Shown here piece by piece: positions 53,306 to 63,026 of a DNA stretch of 64,000 nucleotides. The notes under the pieces were generated by a model, which ran no database searches, was not told the origin of the DNA, and saw nothing but the letters and a program-made list of their open reading frames with translations. The stretch is taken from the NCBI RefSeq assembly GCF_008329605.1, contig NZ_NPKO01000003.1, positions 620,001 to 684,000 of the forward strand. Reading direction: 5' to 3'. How positions within the stretch are numbered: the first letter of the stretch is position 1; every line of letters starts with the position of its first letter. This DNA is from Mycolicibacterium sp. P9-64 (GTDB lineage: Bacteria; Actinomycetota; Actinomycetes; Mycobacteriales; Mycobacteriaceae). The position numbers and the translations under genes are program-made.

Positions 53306-55218
53306 CGCAGCACGAAATCGGATTCGATCGGAGCCCGATGCTGTTGCCAGAGGTCCACCAGCCGGAATGGCGTAGAAACGACCACCCGCCCCGAGCCGGA
53401 CCGGTAATAGGTGTGCGCGGTGGGTGTATGACACCACACCGTGCGCGACATCGCGGAGTCGATGTCAGAGATGTACGCGTCAAATGCTCTCTGGGTGACC
53501 TCCATGGTGGTGGCTCCGCGCAGGGCCATCAGCTGCAGGCATTCGGCAATGTAGTGAGCGTTCACCTCGATCGTCAGGTTCGCCCCCGCCCCGTGACCCG
53601 GGCTGTAGTTCGGCGCCGACATGACGAACAGGTTCGGGAACCCCGGTACCGTGCCGCCGCGGTATGCGCTCGGGCTGTTGCCCCACACCTCGGTCAGCTT
53701 GCCACCGTCGCGGCCCCTGATGTCGATCGTGGACAGAAAATCGAGGTGATAACCGGTTGCGTAGATGATGACATCGAGGTCTATTTGGCGCCCGTCCTGG
53801 GTGCGGATGCCCGCCGCGTTCACCTCCGCGGGTTCACTCGCTTCGACGTCCACGTGTTCGCGGGCAAGTGCGGCGTAATAACCGCCGGGGTCACGAATGA
53901 TGCGTTTCCCGTACGGCGCGAAATCGGGGGTGACCTTCTTCGCGAGTTCACTTCCGGCACCGAACGTTTCATCGATGTACTTCAGGCACATCTGCAGCAG
54001 CACATCGTTGGCCGGTGATATCGACAAGTGGTCCCTTGCCCACTCCGGATCCACCTGGATCACCGGATAGTTGTTGTCGGCGGTCGCCCAATAGGCCTTG
54101 AGCCGATGCCAATTCGCGTAATACGGTAAAAGCCTGCCGAGGTAACGACGATGTGCGGGAACCTCATCTGACTTCCTTCTGCGCGGTGCCACCCAGTGCG
54201 GCTGACGTTGGAAAACCGTCAGGTGCTGGACTTCATCGACGCACGCGTCGACGATCTGTACCGCTGTGCAACCCGCGCCGATGATGGCGACGCGTTTGCC
54301 GGCCAGGCCCAGGTCCGAATCCCATTGCGCAGTGTGGACACTGATGCCGTTGAAGGTGTCCCGGCCTTTCAGCTCGGGCATGCGGGGCCGGTTGAGATAG
54401 CCGGCAGCGGTGATCACCACCCGAGAATGACTGACTTCGCGATTACCGTGCGAGTCCACCGAGTGGATTTGCCATTGCGCCTGGTCCTCGTCCCACCAGA
54501 GTGCCTCCACCTCGGTGCCAAACCGAGTATGTTCGCGCAGTCCGTGCTTGTCGGCCAACCGCACCAGATAGGCCTGATACTCCGAACCCTGCGGATAGTA
54601 GTTGGACCAGTCGGGGTTGACGTCTCGCGACAGCGAGTAATAGGCCGAGGGTGTGTCCACGCCGATGCCCGGATAGGTCGTGGTCAGCCACGTCCCGCCC
54701 ACTTCGTGATTGCGGTCGAAGATCTCGAACGTCGCCCCAATCTCGGCCGCGGCCATCGCCGCGGTCATCCCGGCCATGCCCGCACCGATGATCGCGACAC
54801 CGAGAGTGTCCGGGATCGGCACCGTCCTCGGCAACGTCGGTTGCGACGGCTGGAATCCGCCCTGTTCCAACAGCAAATCCACCTGCTCATCGGGGACCTC
54901 GGATCCGAGTGCCACCGGCAGAAGGCGGGCGAAGAACTCCCGGTCCACCGCAATGTCGGCAGGTCCGCCTGCGAGGACCGCACAGATCCGCTCCACCAGT
55001 GCCTCCACGGTGTCGGGATCGGCAACCCCGAGACGTTCGGGTGGGTTGGGTACGTGGGAGATCTTGTCGCCGAAGCGGTCGAGCTCCGCTACATCGCCGG
55101 TCAGTTGGGCGAGCACGGCGAGCAGCACGCCAGGGTCCGCACTTCGGAGATTATTCCGCAGCTCGTCGTCATCGGATGCCACGGCCGATGCCACGTCGGA
55201 CGTTGAGGTGGAGGTCAT
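53302..55218 (-). CDS. Baeyer-Villiger monooxygenase with N-terminal extension (HAPMO-like)
   Basis: 638 residues from ATG 55218. A helical extension of about 138 residues precedes the first Rossmann motif GAGMAG (145-150), as in 4-hydroxyacetophenone monooxygenase. BVMO fingerprint FNGISVHTAQWD at 289-300, then a second GAGCTA motif. The variant ending WD rather than WP is seen in this subgroup. Divergent from the acyl-CoA synthetase gene across 100 bp. Distinct from the BVMO at 42986, so two different ketones may be processed. Confidence 0.9.
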   Translation of the reverse strand: MTSTSTSDVASAVASDDDELRNNLRSADPGVLLAVLAQLTGDVAELDRFGDKISHVPNPPERLGVADPDTVEALVERICAVLAGGPADIAVDREFFARLLPVALGSEVPDEQVDLLLEQGGFQPSQPTLPRTVPIPDTLGVAIIGAGMAGMTAAMAAAEIGATFEIFDRNHEVGGTWLTTTYPGIGVDTPSAYYSLSRDVNPDWSNYYPQGSEYQAYLVRLADKHGLREHTRFGTEVEALWWDEDQAQWQIHSVDSHGNREVSHSRVVITAAGYLNRPRMPELKGRDTFNGISVHTAQWDSDLGLAGKRVAIIGAGCTAVQIVDACVDEVQHLTVFQRQPHWVAPRRRKSDEVPAHRRYLGRLLPYYANWHRLKAYWATADNNYPVIQVDPEWARDHLSISPANDVLLQMCLKYIDETFGAGSELAKKVTPDFAPYGKRIIRDPGGYYAALAREHVDVEASEPAEVNAAGIRTQDGRQIDLDVIIYATGYHLDFLSTIDIRGRDGGKLTEVWGNSPSAYRGGTVPGFPNLFVMSAPNYSPGHGAGANLTIEVNAHYIAECLQLMALRGATTMEVTQRAFDAYISDIDSAMSRTVWCHTPTAHTYYRSGSGRVVVSTPFRLVDLWQQHRAPIESDFVLR

Positions 55219-55318
55219 GACACGAGTATCTGAGTGCAATGTCGGCGGAGGCAGCGGTCTGTCTACTCAGCGGGAGACGGACAGCCCACGGCATCGTCAC
55301 ACGTCCTACCCTTCGCCA

Positions 55319-56893
55319 ATGCGAGACCACCCGGATTCTCTGATCGTGCAAGCACGAAGTCACTCACTCGGCGATATACCCCGTCGTTCGGCGCGACGTC
55401 GTCCCGACAAGATCGCCATCGTCGACGGCGACGTCACGTTGACCTTCGCGGAGTTCGATCGGCTGGTGAATCGCGCGGCAGCAGCGCTGCACGACAGCGG
55501 TTTCCGACCCGGAGACCGCATCGCGCTGCTGGCGCACAACTGCTGGCAGTACGCGGTCCTCACCTTCGCCACCGCGCGGGCAGCCGTTGTGCTGGTGCCG
55601 GTGAACTTCATGCTCACCGCCGAGGAGATCGCCTACATCCTCGATCACAGTCAGGTCAGTGGCTTCCTCGTCGAGGACGCTCTCATTTCCACTGCCGAGG
55701 AAGCAATGCGGCGAGGCGGCACCGTCACGACCAGAGCGGCGCTGATGACTCCCGGTGTCACCCCGCCACCCGGATGGGACGACTTCGCGCAGTGGCTGGC
55801 GACCACATCGGAGGCACCGCACCCGCACGTCGAAGACGACCAACTCGTCCGCCTGATGTACACGAGTGGCACCGAGTCGCACCCCAAGGGCGCGATGCAC
55901 ACTTCCCGCAGTTTGACCGGGAATTACATCAGCACCATACTGGCCGGTTCGAAGTCCGAAGACGACGTAGAGATCCATTCGCTGCCGCTGTACCACTGCG
56001 CGCAATTGGACAATTTCCTCGTCAGCGATGTCTATCTATGCGCCACCAGCATCATCCTGCCGAGGCCCGAACCCGAGGCTGTCCTCCGAGCGATCGAAAA
56101 ATACCGTGTCACAAGCTATTTCGCCCCGCCAACGGTATGGATCGGCCTGCTGCGTTCTCCCGTTTTCGACGAGGTCGATCTCAGCAGCCTAGGCAAGGGA
56201 TATTACGGCGCATCCCCAATGCCGGTCGAGATCCTGCAGGAGATCCGAAAGCGCCTTCCCGCGCTAAGACTATGGAACTTCTACGGTCAGACGGAGATGG
56301 CACCGCTGGCCGCTGCCCTGGGACCCGACGATCAGGATGCACACGCAGGCGCGGCAGGCCGGCCGGCAGTCAATGTCGAGACCACGATCCTGGACGAGCA
56401 CGACGTCTCCCTGCCGGCCGGGTCGGTGGGTGAGATCGCCCACCGAAGCCCACATCTCATGCTGGGCTACCTCGATGATCCGGTCAAGACAGCGGAGGCA
56501 TTCCGAGGAGGCTGGTTCCATTCGGGCGACCTTGGCTATTACGACGAACACGGGTTGCTACACGTCGTGGACCGCAAGAAGGACATGATCAAGACCGGCG
56601 GCGAAAACGTGGCCAGCCGGGAAGTCGAAGAAGTCATCTACCGGCACTCCGGTGTCGAAGAGGTTGCCGTATTCGGTCTACCGCATCCAGTGTGGGTCGA
56701 ATCCGTTGTGGCAGCGGTGGTTGCCCGCAAGGACGTCACTCTCACCGAGGATCAGGTGGTGACCCACTGCCGCACGCACCTGGCCGGGTTCAAAACACCG
56801 AAACAGGTGTTCTTCGTCGATTCGCTGCCGAAGAACCCCAGCGGGAAGCTGCTCAAACGGGCGCTGCGGGAGAAGTTCGGTCTGAAGGCCTGA
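55319..56893 (+). CDS. Acyl-CoA synthetase (FadD family, AMP-forming)
   Basis: 524 residues from ATG 55319. ANL-superfamily motifs in order: YTSGTESHPKGAMHT phosphate loop at ~180-195, YGQTEMAP, GWFHSGDLGYYDEHG, the hinge DRKKDMIKTGGENV and the C-terminal catalytic Lys in NPSGKLLKR. Activates a carboxylic acid as CoA thioester, feeding the crotonase and FadE genes downstream. Upstream frame to 54710 is the BVMO read in antisense. Substrate class not deducible; short N-terminus fits medium or cyclic acids. Confidence 0.92.
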   Translation: MRDHPDSLIVQARSHSLGDIPRRSARRRPDKIAIVDGDVTLTFAEFDRLVNRAAAALHDSGFRPGDRIALLAHNCWQYAVLTFATARAAVVLVPVNFMLTAEEIAYILDHSQVSGFLVEDALISTAEEAMRRGGTVTTRAALMTPGVTPPPGWDDFAQWLATTSEAPHPHVEDDQLVRLMYTSGTESHPKGAMHTSRSLTGNYISTILAGSKSEDDVEIHSLPLYHCAQLDNFLVSDVYLCATSIILPRPEPEAVLRAIEKYRVTSYFAPPTVWIGLLRSPVFDEVDLSSLGKGYYGASPMPVEILQEIRKRLPALRLWNFYGQTEMAPLAAALGPDDQDAHAGAAGRPAVNVETTILDEHDVSLPAGSVGEIAHRSPHLMLGYLDDPVKTAEAFRGGWFHSGDLGYYDEHGLLHVVDRKKDMIKTGGENVASREVEEVIYRHSGVEEVAVFGLPHPVWVESVVAAVVARKDVTLTEDQVVTHCRTHLAGFKTPKQVFFVDSLPKNPSGKLLKRALREKFGLKA

Positions 56894-56945
56894 GCGGACC
56901 AGATCACTTCGCCCGACCACACCACGCTGCAAAAGAGGAATTTCC

Positions 56946-58052
56946 ATGTACAAGGGTCGTATCGCGCGTTTCGACGCACCGGGAACACCGTTCGAGATCC
57001 ACACCGTGTCCCTACCAGAAGTACGGCCGGGCGAGATCCTGGTCAGGGTGACCCGTACCAACATCTGCGGATCAGATCTGCATGCCTGGCATGGCTCATT
57101 CGCCACACGTGGGTTGGGCGGTCAACTTCCGACTGTCCTCGGCCACGAAATGGTCGGGGCCGTAGAAGCCCTGGGCGACGGTGTGCGCGCCGACGCCAAC
57201 GGCGCACTCCTGGAACTGGGCACCCGCGTGGTGTTCCCCTACTTCTTCTCTTGCCACTCGTGCCGCAACTGCCTATTGGGGCGCCGTAACGCCTGTCTGA
57301 ATCTGCGTATGGCGATGCTAGGCCGAGCCGACGAGGCGCCGTACTTCGTTGGCGGCTATGGTGATTACTTCCTCCTGCCCGCCGGCGCGGTGGTGTACAC
57401 CGTTCCGGACTCGGTCTCCGACGACGCCGCTTCCGGCGCCAACTGTGCTCTTGCCCAGGTGATGTACGGCCTGGAACGAGTCGATCAGCAATTGGGTGAG
57501 AGTGTCGTGGTGCAGGGCGTCGGCGCACTCGGCCTCTATGCGTGTGCGGTCGCGAAGGCGCGCGGCGCCGCCAACGTCATCGCGGTCGATGGTGTCACCG
57601 AAAGGCTGGAGATGGCAGTTGCTTTCGGCGCCGACCATGTCATCGACATCACCGAGGTGACCACCTCGAAGGATCGCGCCAAGGTCGTCCGCAAACTGAC
57701 CGACGGCCAGGGCGCCGACGTCGTCGTCGAGGTCGTCGGTCATCCGTCCGCCATCGACGAAGGACTGCAGATGCTCGGCCAGTTCGGGCGCTACGTCGAG
57801 ATCGGCAATATCAGTATCGGTAAGACCTTCGAGTTCGATCCATCACGATTCGTGTTCGCCAACAAGACCATGGTCGGCGTATCGCTCTACGAGCCTGCCG
57901 TCCTTTCCCGGGCGTTGACGTTCCTCGAGCAACATCAACACCACCTGCCGCTGGACCGCCTTGCCGCGGCTTGTTACTCGCTCGACGACATCAACGAAGC
58001 CTTCGCAGCCGCCGCGGGCAGGCGTGATGTCCGCGCGAGCATCGTTCCCTAA
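56946..58052 (+). CDS. Zinc-dependent alcohol dehydrogenase
   Basis: 368 residues; GAGGA eight bases upstream of the ATG. Catalytic zinc ligands C41 (NICGSDLH) and H67-E68 (GHE), structural zinc cysteines C103, C106, C109 and C117 (CHSCRNCLLGRRNAC), and a Rossmann GVGALG near 185. Oxidises an alcohol, possibly that released by the HSL esterase from a Baeyer-Villiger ester, to the aldehyde used by the next gene (inference). Confidence 0.92.
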   Translation: MYKGRIARFDAPGTPFEIHTVSLPEVRPGEILVRVTRTNICGSDLHAWHGSFATRGLGGQLPTVLGHEMVGAVEALGDGVRADANGALLELGTRVVFPYFFSCHSCRNCLLGRRNACLNLRMAMLGRADEAPYFVGGYGDYFLLPAGAVVYTVPDSVSDDAASGANCALAQVMYGLERVDQQLGESVVVQGVGALGLYACAVAKARGAANVIAVDGVTERLEMAVAFGADHVIDITEVTTSKDRAKVVRKLTDGQGADVVVEVVGHPSAIDEGLQMLGQFGRYVEIGNISIGKTFEFDPSRFVFANKTMVGVSLYEPAVLSRALTFLEQHQHHLPLDRLAAACYSLDDINEAFAAAAGRRDVRASIVP

Positions 58053-58071
58053 CAATCGATTCGAGACTTTC

Positions 58072-59490
58072 ATGCATGATTATCACCGCACGACTTTGTT
58101 CATCGACGGGCGCTGGATCGAACCCGACGGTGACGGCGGTATCGACGTCATCAACCCGTCTACGGAGCAGGTACTCGGCAGCATCCCCGACGGCTCCGTC
58201 GCCGACGTCGACACTGCGGTGGCTGCAGCACGGGCTGCCTTCGATCCGCTGGTCAGTATCACCGAAAGGCGCGAACGGGTGGCCGCAGTAATTGCTGCCA
58301 TGGAGAAACGACTACCCGACATCGCCGAGACCATCTCTCGCGAGATGGGGGCCCCCGCGCGGATCGCCCAGACGGCGCAGACGCAGGTGCCGTTGGCGGT
58401 GGCGCGCGGATTCGCAGACGTTCTAAACACTTTCGAGTTCGAAGAGAAGGTTCGAAACTCGCTGGTTGTTCGCGAACCATATGGGGTGGTTGGCGCCATC
58501 ACGCCGTGGAACTACCCGCTGTACCAGGTGATCGCGAAGGTACTTCCGGCCATCGCGGCGGGCTGTCCCGTCGTACTCAAGCCCAGCGATGAAGCGCCGC
58601 TGTCCGTCTTCGAGTTCATCGAGGCGGTGGAGGAGGCGGGGCTGCCGGCCGGGTCGGTCAACCTGGTGTCTGGCAACGGGCGCGTCATCGGTGAACGTCT
58701 TGCCGTGCATCCAGATGTTGACTTCCTGTCCTTCACCGGGTCCACCGGTGTCGGCCAGCGTGTCGCCGAGCTCGCAGGGCGGTCTCTCAAGAAGGTCGGC
58801 CTGGAGCTGGGCGGCAAGTCCGCCAACGTGATCCTCGACGGCGCCGACCTGGCCACAGCGGTGAAGGTCGGTGTGGGTAACGCCTTCCTCAATGGTGGCC
58901 AGACCTGCATGGCGTGGACCCGGATGCTGGTACCGATGTCACGCTACGGTGAGGCGCTCGAGCTGATCGAGTCGGCTGTCGCGCGCTACACGGTCGGCGA
59001 TCCGTTCGACCCCGCAACGCGCATCGGTCCGTCAGCCTCGGCCCGCCAATTCGAGACCGTGCGGGGTTTCGTCGAGCGTGCTCAGCGGGACGGCGCCCGC
59101 CTGCTCACCGGCGGCGCAGAGAAGGTGCGCGATATCGGCTATTACCTGGCGCCAACGGTGTTCGTCGACGTCGACCCAGACTCCGAACTGGGCCAGGAGG
59201 AGGTATTCGGTCCGGTGTTGGCCGTCATTCCGTTCGACGACACCGCCGATGCGCTGCGCATCGCCAACGGCACACCATATGGTCTCTCCGGGGCAGTCTG
59301 GGCCAAAGACGACGACACCGCCATCGATTTCGCGCGGCACGTGCAGACCGGCCAACTCGACATCAACGGCGGCAACTACAACCCCGTTGCACCGTTCGGC
59401 GGGTACAAGAAGTCCGGTATCGGAAGGGAACTGGGCCGCGTCGGCTTCGAGGAATACCTGCAGACCAAGTCGCTTCAATTACCCGCCTGA
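58072..59490 (+). CDS. NAD(P)-dependent aldehyde dehydrogenase
   Basis: 472 residues from ATG 58072. Asn147 in TPWNYP, general base Glu245 in LELGGKS, nucleophile Cys279 in GGQTCM, and NAD-binding SFTGSTGVG at ~220. Follows the alcohol dehydrogenase after 19 bp and precedes a crotonase after 12 bp, all on one transcript. Converts an aldehyde to the acid that FadD can activate. The frame reaches 57961 inside the previous gene and is not used. Confidence 0.93.
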   Translation: MHDYHRTTLFIDGRWIEPDGDGGIDVINPSTEQVLGSIPDGSVADVDTAVAAARAAFDPLVSITERRERVAAVIAAMEKRLPDIAETISREMGAPARIAQTAQTQVPLAVARGFADVLNTFEFEEKVRNSLVVREPYGVVGAITPWNYPLYQVIAKVLPAIAAGCPVVLKPSDEAPLSVFEFIEAVEEAGLPAGSVNLVSGNGRVIGERLAVHPDVDFLSFTGSTGVGQRVAELAGRSLKKVGLELGGKSANVILDGADLATAVKVGVGNAFLNGGQTCMAWTRMLVPMSRYGEALELIESAVARYTVGDPFDPATRIGPSASARQFETVRGFVERAQRDGARLLTGGAEKVRDIGYYLAPTVFVDVDPDSELGQEEVFGPVLAVIPFDDTADALRIANGTPYGLSGAVWAKDDDTAIDFARHVQTGQLDINGGNYNPVAPFGGYKKSGIGRELGRVGFEEYLQTKSLQLPA

Positions 59491-59502
59491 CCGGAAGGCC
59501 GC

Positions 59503-60291
59503 ATGAACAACCCGCTGAAGATCACCGCCCACGATGCGACCCAGATCTGGACCATCAATCTGCCCGAACTGGGTAACGCCATCACCGGTAGCTGCTTCAT
59601 CGCCGCCCTCGAAGCAGCAGTCGAGTCCGCCAACACCCACGCCGAAGGAGAGGACGCGGTCCGGGCGATCATCCTCACCGGCGAAGGCAAGATCTTCTCT
59701 GCCGGCGGGAATGTCAAGGAGATGGCCGACCGCGACGGCATGTTCGGACTGGAACCACTCGATCAGCGCCGCGCCTATATCGACGGCATCCAACGCATCC
59801 CGCGCGCGCTGTCCCGACTGGAGGTGCCAACCATTGCCGCGGTCAACGGACCTGCCATCGGCGCCGGCTGCGACCTCGCCATGATGTGTGACCTTCGGAT
59901 TGCGTCCGACCGAGCCTCGTTCGCTGAGAGTTTCGTACAGATCGGTCTGATCCCCGGTGACGGTGGGACCTGGTTCCTGCCGTCGGCGATCGGTTATGCC
60001 CGCGCCGCCGAGATGACCCTCACCGGTGACCGAATCGATGCTGCCACAGCGCTCGACTGGGGCATGGTCAGCCGGGTGGTGGCGCATGAAGAACTACTCG
60101 GGGCAGCGCGGCAACTGGCGGACCGGATCACCAAGAACCCCGGACACGTGCTGCGGATGGCCAAGCGCCTCCTGCAAGAATCCCGCACCGGCACAATGGA
60201 ATCAACGCTCGGCATGGCGGCGGCAATGCAACCCCTTGCGCACCGGGATCCTGAGCACCTGCACCGCATCGCGAAGTGGAAAACCCGCTGA
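59503..60291 (+). CDS. Enoyl-CoA hydratase/isomerase (crotonase) family protein
   Basis: 262 residues. Oxyanion-hole motifs KIFSAGGNVKEM at ~63-74 and GPAIGAGCDLAMMCDLRIA at ~115-133. The two usual hydratase glutamates are not conserved (Asp in GCDLA; Phe in AESFVQIG), while an Asp occurs in IPGDGGTW, as in PaaG-like isomerases. So ring or double-bond isomerisation is possible. Its stop shares a base with the FadE start downstream. Confidence 0.88.
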   Translation: MNNPLKITAHDATQIWTINLPELGNAITGSCFIAALEAAVESANTHAEGEDAVRAIILTGEGKIFSAGGNVKEMADRDGMFGLEPLDQRRAYIDGIQRIPRALSRLEVPTIAAVNGPAIGAGCDLAMMCDLRIASDRASFAESFVQIGLIPGDGGTWFLPSAIGYARAAEMTLTGDRIDAATALDWGMVSRVVAHEELLGAARQLADRITKNPGHVLRMAKRLLQESRTGTMESTLGMAAAMQPLAHRDPEHLHRIAKWKTR

Positions 60292-61436
60292 TGACGATGT
60301 CCCGCCTGGTGCCGAGGGCGGCCGAGGATCCCGCCTGCACCGCTGCGTTACGGCTCGAGGTCCGCGACTTCCTCTCCGCGCAACTAGCCGCCGGCGCCTT
60401 CACGCCATCTGTCGACGGATGGCTGTCGGGGTGGGACGAGAAGTTCACCCTGGCTCTCGCGCAACGGGGTTGGCTCGGGATGACCGTTCCCGTCGACTAC
60501 GGCGGGCACGGTCGCACCTTTACCGAACGATTCGTGGTCACCGAGGAACTACTGGCCGGCGGTGCCCCGGTGGCGGCGCATTGGATCGCCGACCGACAGA
60601 TCGTGCCGTCGCTGCTCAAGTACGGTACCGAAACCCAAAAGCGGGAGTTCCTGCCCAAGATCGTGCGGGGTGAGTGCTACTTCGGCATAGGCATGAGCGA
60701 ACCGGATTCCGGATCGGATCTGGCCAGTGTCCGCACGAAGGCCATCCGCGTCGACGGCGGTTGGTCGCTGTCGGGCACCAAGGTGTGGACCTCCGGGGCC
60801 CACCACGGACACGCGTTCATCGTGCTGGCCCGCACGTCGCCCGTCGACACCACGCACCGGCATGCGGGTCTCAGCCAGTTCATCGTCGATCTAGCTGCCC
60901 CCGGCGTCCGCATCAGTCCGATCGTCTCGATGAACGGCGCCCGGCACTTCAATGAAGTGCTCCTGGACGGCGTGTACGTACCGGATGCGATGGTGTTCGG
61001 TGAGATCGGTAACGGGTGGAATCAGGTCACCTCGGAACTGAGTTTCGAACGCAGCGGACCCGAGCGGTTCTTGTCGACCTTCGTCCTCCTCGCCGCAACG
61101 GCGCAGCGGATGACCGACGGTCAGCTCGCCCGTGATGCAGGTCTTGGCCGACTCGTCGCCCGCGTCGCCGGGCTGCATCACATGTCATCGGCAGTCGCGG
61201 GCGCTCTTGAACGGGATCAGCCTGCCGATGTGCCGGCAGCCGTCGTGAAGGTCCTCGGCACCACACTCGAAGGTGACATTGCCGACTTCGCGGACCTGGG
61301 CACCGATAGCGCCAGCGATCCCGATTACACCGCTCTGGTGCAGACCGCAGTCGATCAACGTCCGGGCTTTACCCTGCGTGGTGGAACCAACGAGGTACTG
61401 CGCGGTGTGATCGCGCGCGGATTGGGGATGCGATGA
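60291..61436 (+). CDS. Acyl-CoA dehydrogenase, FadE (larger subunit of a pair)
   Basis: 381 residues from ATG 60291 (TGATG overlap). Family signatures FGIGMSEPDSGSDLASVRTKA at ~125-145 (read in parts), LSGTKVWTSGAHHG, and the C-terminal RGGTNEVLRGVIARGLG FAD-contact motif. With the shorter FadE immediately after (four-base overlap), the lengths 381 + 345 match the FadE29/FadE28 heterotetramers that mycobacteria use on steroid acyl-CoAs. Introduces a double bond for beta-oxidation. Confidence 0.92.
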   Translation: MTMSRLVPRAAEDPACTAALRLEVRDFLSAQLAAGAFTPSVDGWLSGWDEKFTLALAQRGWLGMTVPVDYGGHGRTFTERFVVTEELLAGGAPVAAHWIADRQIVPSLLKYGTETQKREFLPKIVRGECYFGIGMSEPDSGSDLASVRTKAIRVDGGWSLSGTKVWTSGAHHGHAFIVLARTSPVDTTHRHAGLSQFIVDLAAPGVRISPIVSMNGARHFNEVLLDGVYVPDAMVFGEIGNGWNQVTSELSFERSGPERFLSTFVLLAATAQRMTDGQLARDAGLGRLVARVAGLHHMSSAVAGALERDQPADVPAAVVKVLGTTLEGDIADFADLGTDSASDPDYTALVQTAVDQRPGFTLRGGTNEVLRGVIARGLGMR

Positions 61437-62470
61437 CCACCGCAGAGAGCAATACCCACGGGGTTGATACCGCGCTGGTCGACATGATGGACGCGGTTTT
61501 CGCCGACTATCGCGAAACGCATCCCACGCACGCCGCTGCTGGTGTCGACCACGGCCTGTGGTCGCAGCTCAGCGCGTTGGGGCTCGTCCGGCTCACCGGT
61601 ACGGAAACCACCGGTGGCAGTGGTGCGGGCTGGTATGAGTCGGCGCAACTGCACGCCGCCGCCGTCCGCCACGGTGTGCGCACCCCGTTGGCCGAACACG
61701 ATCTGCTGGCCTGCTGGCTGCTGGAGGCCGTCGGTATGGACGTCGGACACGCCCGCCGGACGATCTGCGTCATCGCCGAAGACGGAGTTGCGGAGCGCGT
61801 CCCCTGGGCTGCCGACGCCGAACGGGTGGTCATGCTGTGGCGTTCGGGCGACGGCGACCGCATGGCTGATGTCGACGTCGACCAACTGACGATCACCCCC
61901 GGTACCAATCTCATCGGCGAGCCACGCGATGAGGTTCGTGTTGCCGTCGACCGCCTCACGTGGACACCCGTTTCGCCGACGTTGGCGGCACAATTGCAGC
62001 GAAAGTCCGCGCTGCTGAGGGCTATCCAGGTGTGCGCCGCGTTGGACAGCATCGTCGAACTGTCGATTCAGCACGCCACCTCTCGCGTTCAGTTCGGTCG
62101 TCCGCTGTCCCGCTTCCAGGCGGTGCAGAACCTGATCTCCGACATCGCGGCAGAGGCCGCCCTGGCCCGGTCGGCCACCGAGGCCGCCCTGGCTTCGGCC
62201 GTTCGTCACGGCTGGGTCGGCGACCAGATCGACTTTCACGTGGCAGTGGCGCGTTCCTGTTGCGGCCACGCGGCATCCGTGGTGGTGCGCAACGCTCACC
62301 AGGTACATGGGGCCATCGGCACGACCGTCGAACATCGGTTGCACGAATACACCCGCGCCGCGCTGAGCTGGCGCGCGGAATACGGAACGGTGCGCCATTG
62401 GGACGACCGGGTCGCCGACGCAGCTCAGCTGGCAGGCCAGGACGGACTGTGGGCACTGATCTCCAACTGA
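61433..62470 (+). CDS. Acyl-CoA dehydrogenase-like subunit, FadE (smaller partner)
   Basis: 345 residues, start ATGA overlapping the upstream FadE. The N-terminal domain is poorly conserved and lacks the GMSEPDSGSD-type motif, as in the non-canonical half of alpha2beta2 acyl-CoA dehydrogenases. The C-terminal helical domain keeps SRVQFGRPLSRFQAVQ and QVHGAIGTTVEHRLH. Probably provides one half of a shared FAD/substrate site in a heterotetramer. Confidence 0.9.
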   Translation: MTTAESNTHGVDTALVDMMDAVFADYRETHPTHAAAGVDHGLWSQLSALGLVRLTGTETTGGSGAGWYESAQLHAAAVRHGVRTPLAEHDLLACWLLEAVGMDVGHARRTICVIAEDGVAERVPWAADAERVVMLWRSGDGDRMADVDVDQLTITPGTNLIGEPRDEVRVAVDRLTWTPVSPTLAAQLQRKSALLRAIQVCAALDSIVELSIQHATSRVQFGRPLSRFQAVQNLISDIAAEAALARSATEAALASAVRHGWVGDQIDFHVAVARSCCGHAASVVVRNAHQVHGAIGTTVEHRLHEYTRAALSWRAEYGTVRHWDDRVADAAQLAGQDGLWALISN

Positions 62471-62543
62471 TGGCGGAAGCTGCGTTCCGCTGACCGGACA
62501 ACGCTGGTTTCACCACGGCCACAGCAGAGTTGACTCGCCAGTC

Positions 62544-63026
62544 ATGAGCAACGAAATCACGCTGTCCGAACTCCAGGAGTTCATCGGACGATTCTGGTAC
62601 CACTACGACGAGGCGAACTACCAGGAGATGGCGGCGGGCTTCGCCGAAGACATCCGCTTCATCACTCGCAGCGACTCCGGCGCAAGCCCTTTCGAAGAGC
62701 TGATGTCACCGGAGCTTAGCGGCCGCAGCGAGGTCGTCGAGTGGATGATCGAGCATCGTCAGCAGAGCCCATACCCGCTGCGCCACTTCATCAACAACAT
62801 CTTCCGGACCGGCACATCGGGCGACGTGACCAGTGCGAGCCTGTACCTCTTCGTCACACAGACAGCCAACTACGTGCCGTTCGGCGTGTCCAGCGGCATC
62901 GCCAAGGTTTCCGTCCGCCGCGGCAGCCAGGGCCTGGAGTTCACTGATATGAACGTCGTCCTCGACATCACCGACTCCGTCATCTTGGCCGAACTCGCCA
63001 CCAAATCCGTTACGGCGGATGCCTGA
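62544..63026 (+). CDS. SnoaL-like (NTF2-fold) protein
   Basis: 160 residues with the cone-like pattern of SnoaL_4 proteins: ELQEFIGRFWYHYDEANYQEMAAGFAEDIRF at the start and RHFINNIF in the middle. In catabolic clusters such proteins are often isomerases, dehydratases or the like, acting on ring compounds. 73 bp after FadE, and overlapping the next SDR by eight bases. Function unassigned. Confidence 0.8.
   Translation: MSNEITLSELQEFIGRFWYHYDEANYQEMAAGFAEDIRFITRSDSGASPFEELMSPELSGRSEVVEWMIEHRQQSPYPLRHFINNIFRTGTSGDVTSASLYLFVTQTANYVPFGVSSGIAKVSVRRGSQGLEFTDMNVVLDITDSVILAELATKSVTADA

Noticed and set aside
54710..55318. N-terminal extension of the acyl-CoA synthetase
   Set aside because: Antisense to the BVMO; the family N-terminus begins at 55319.
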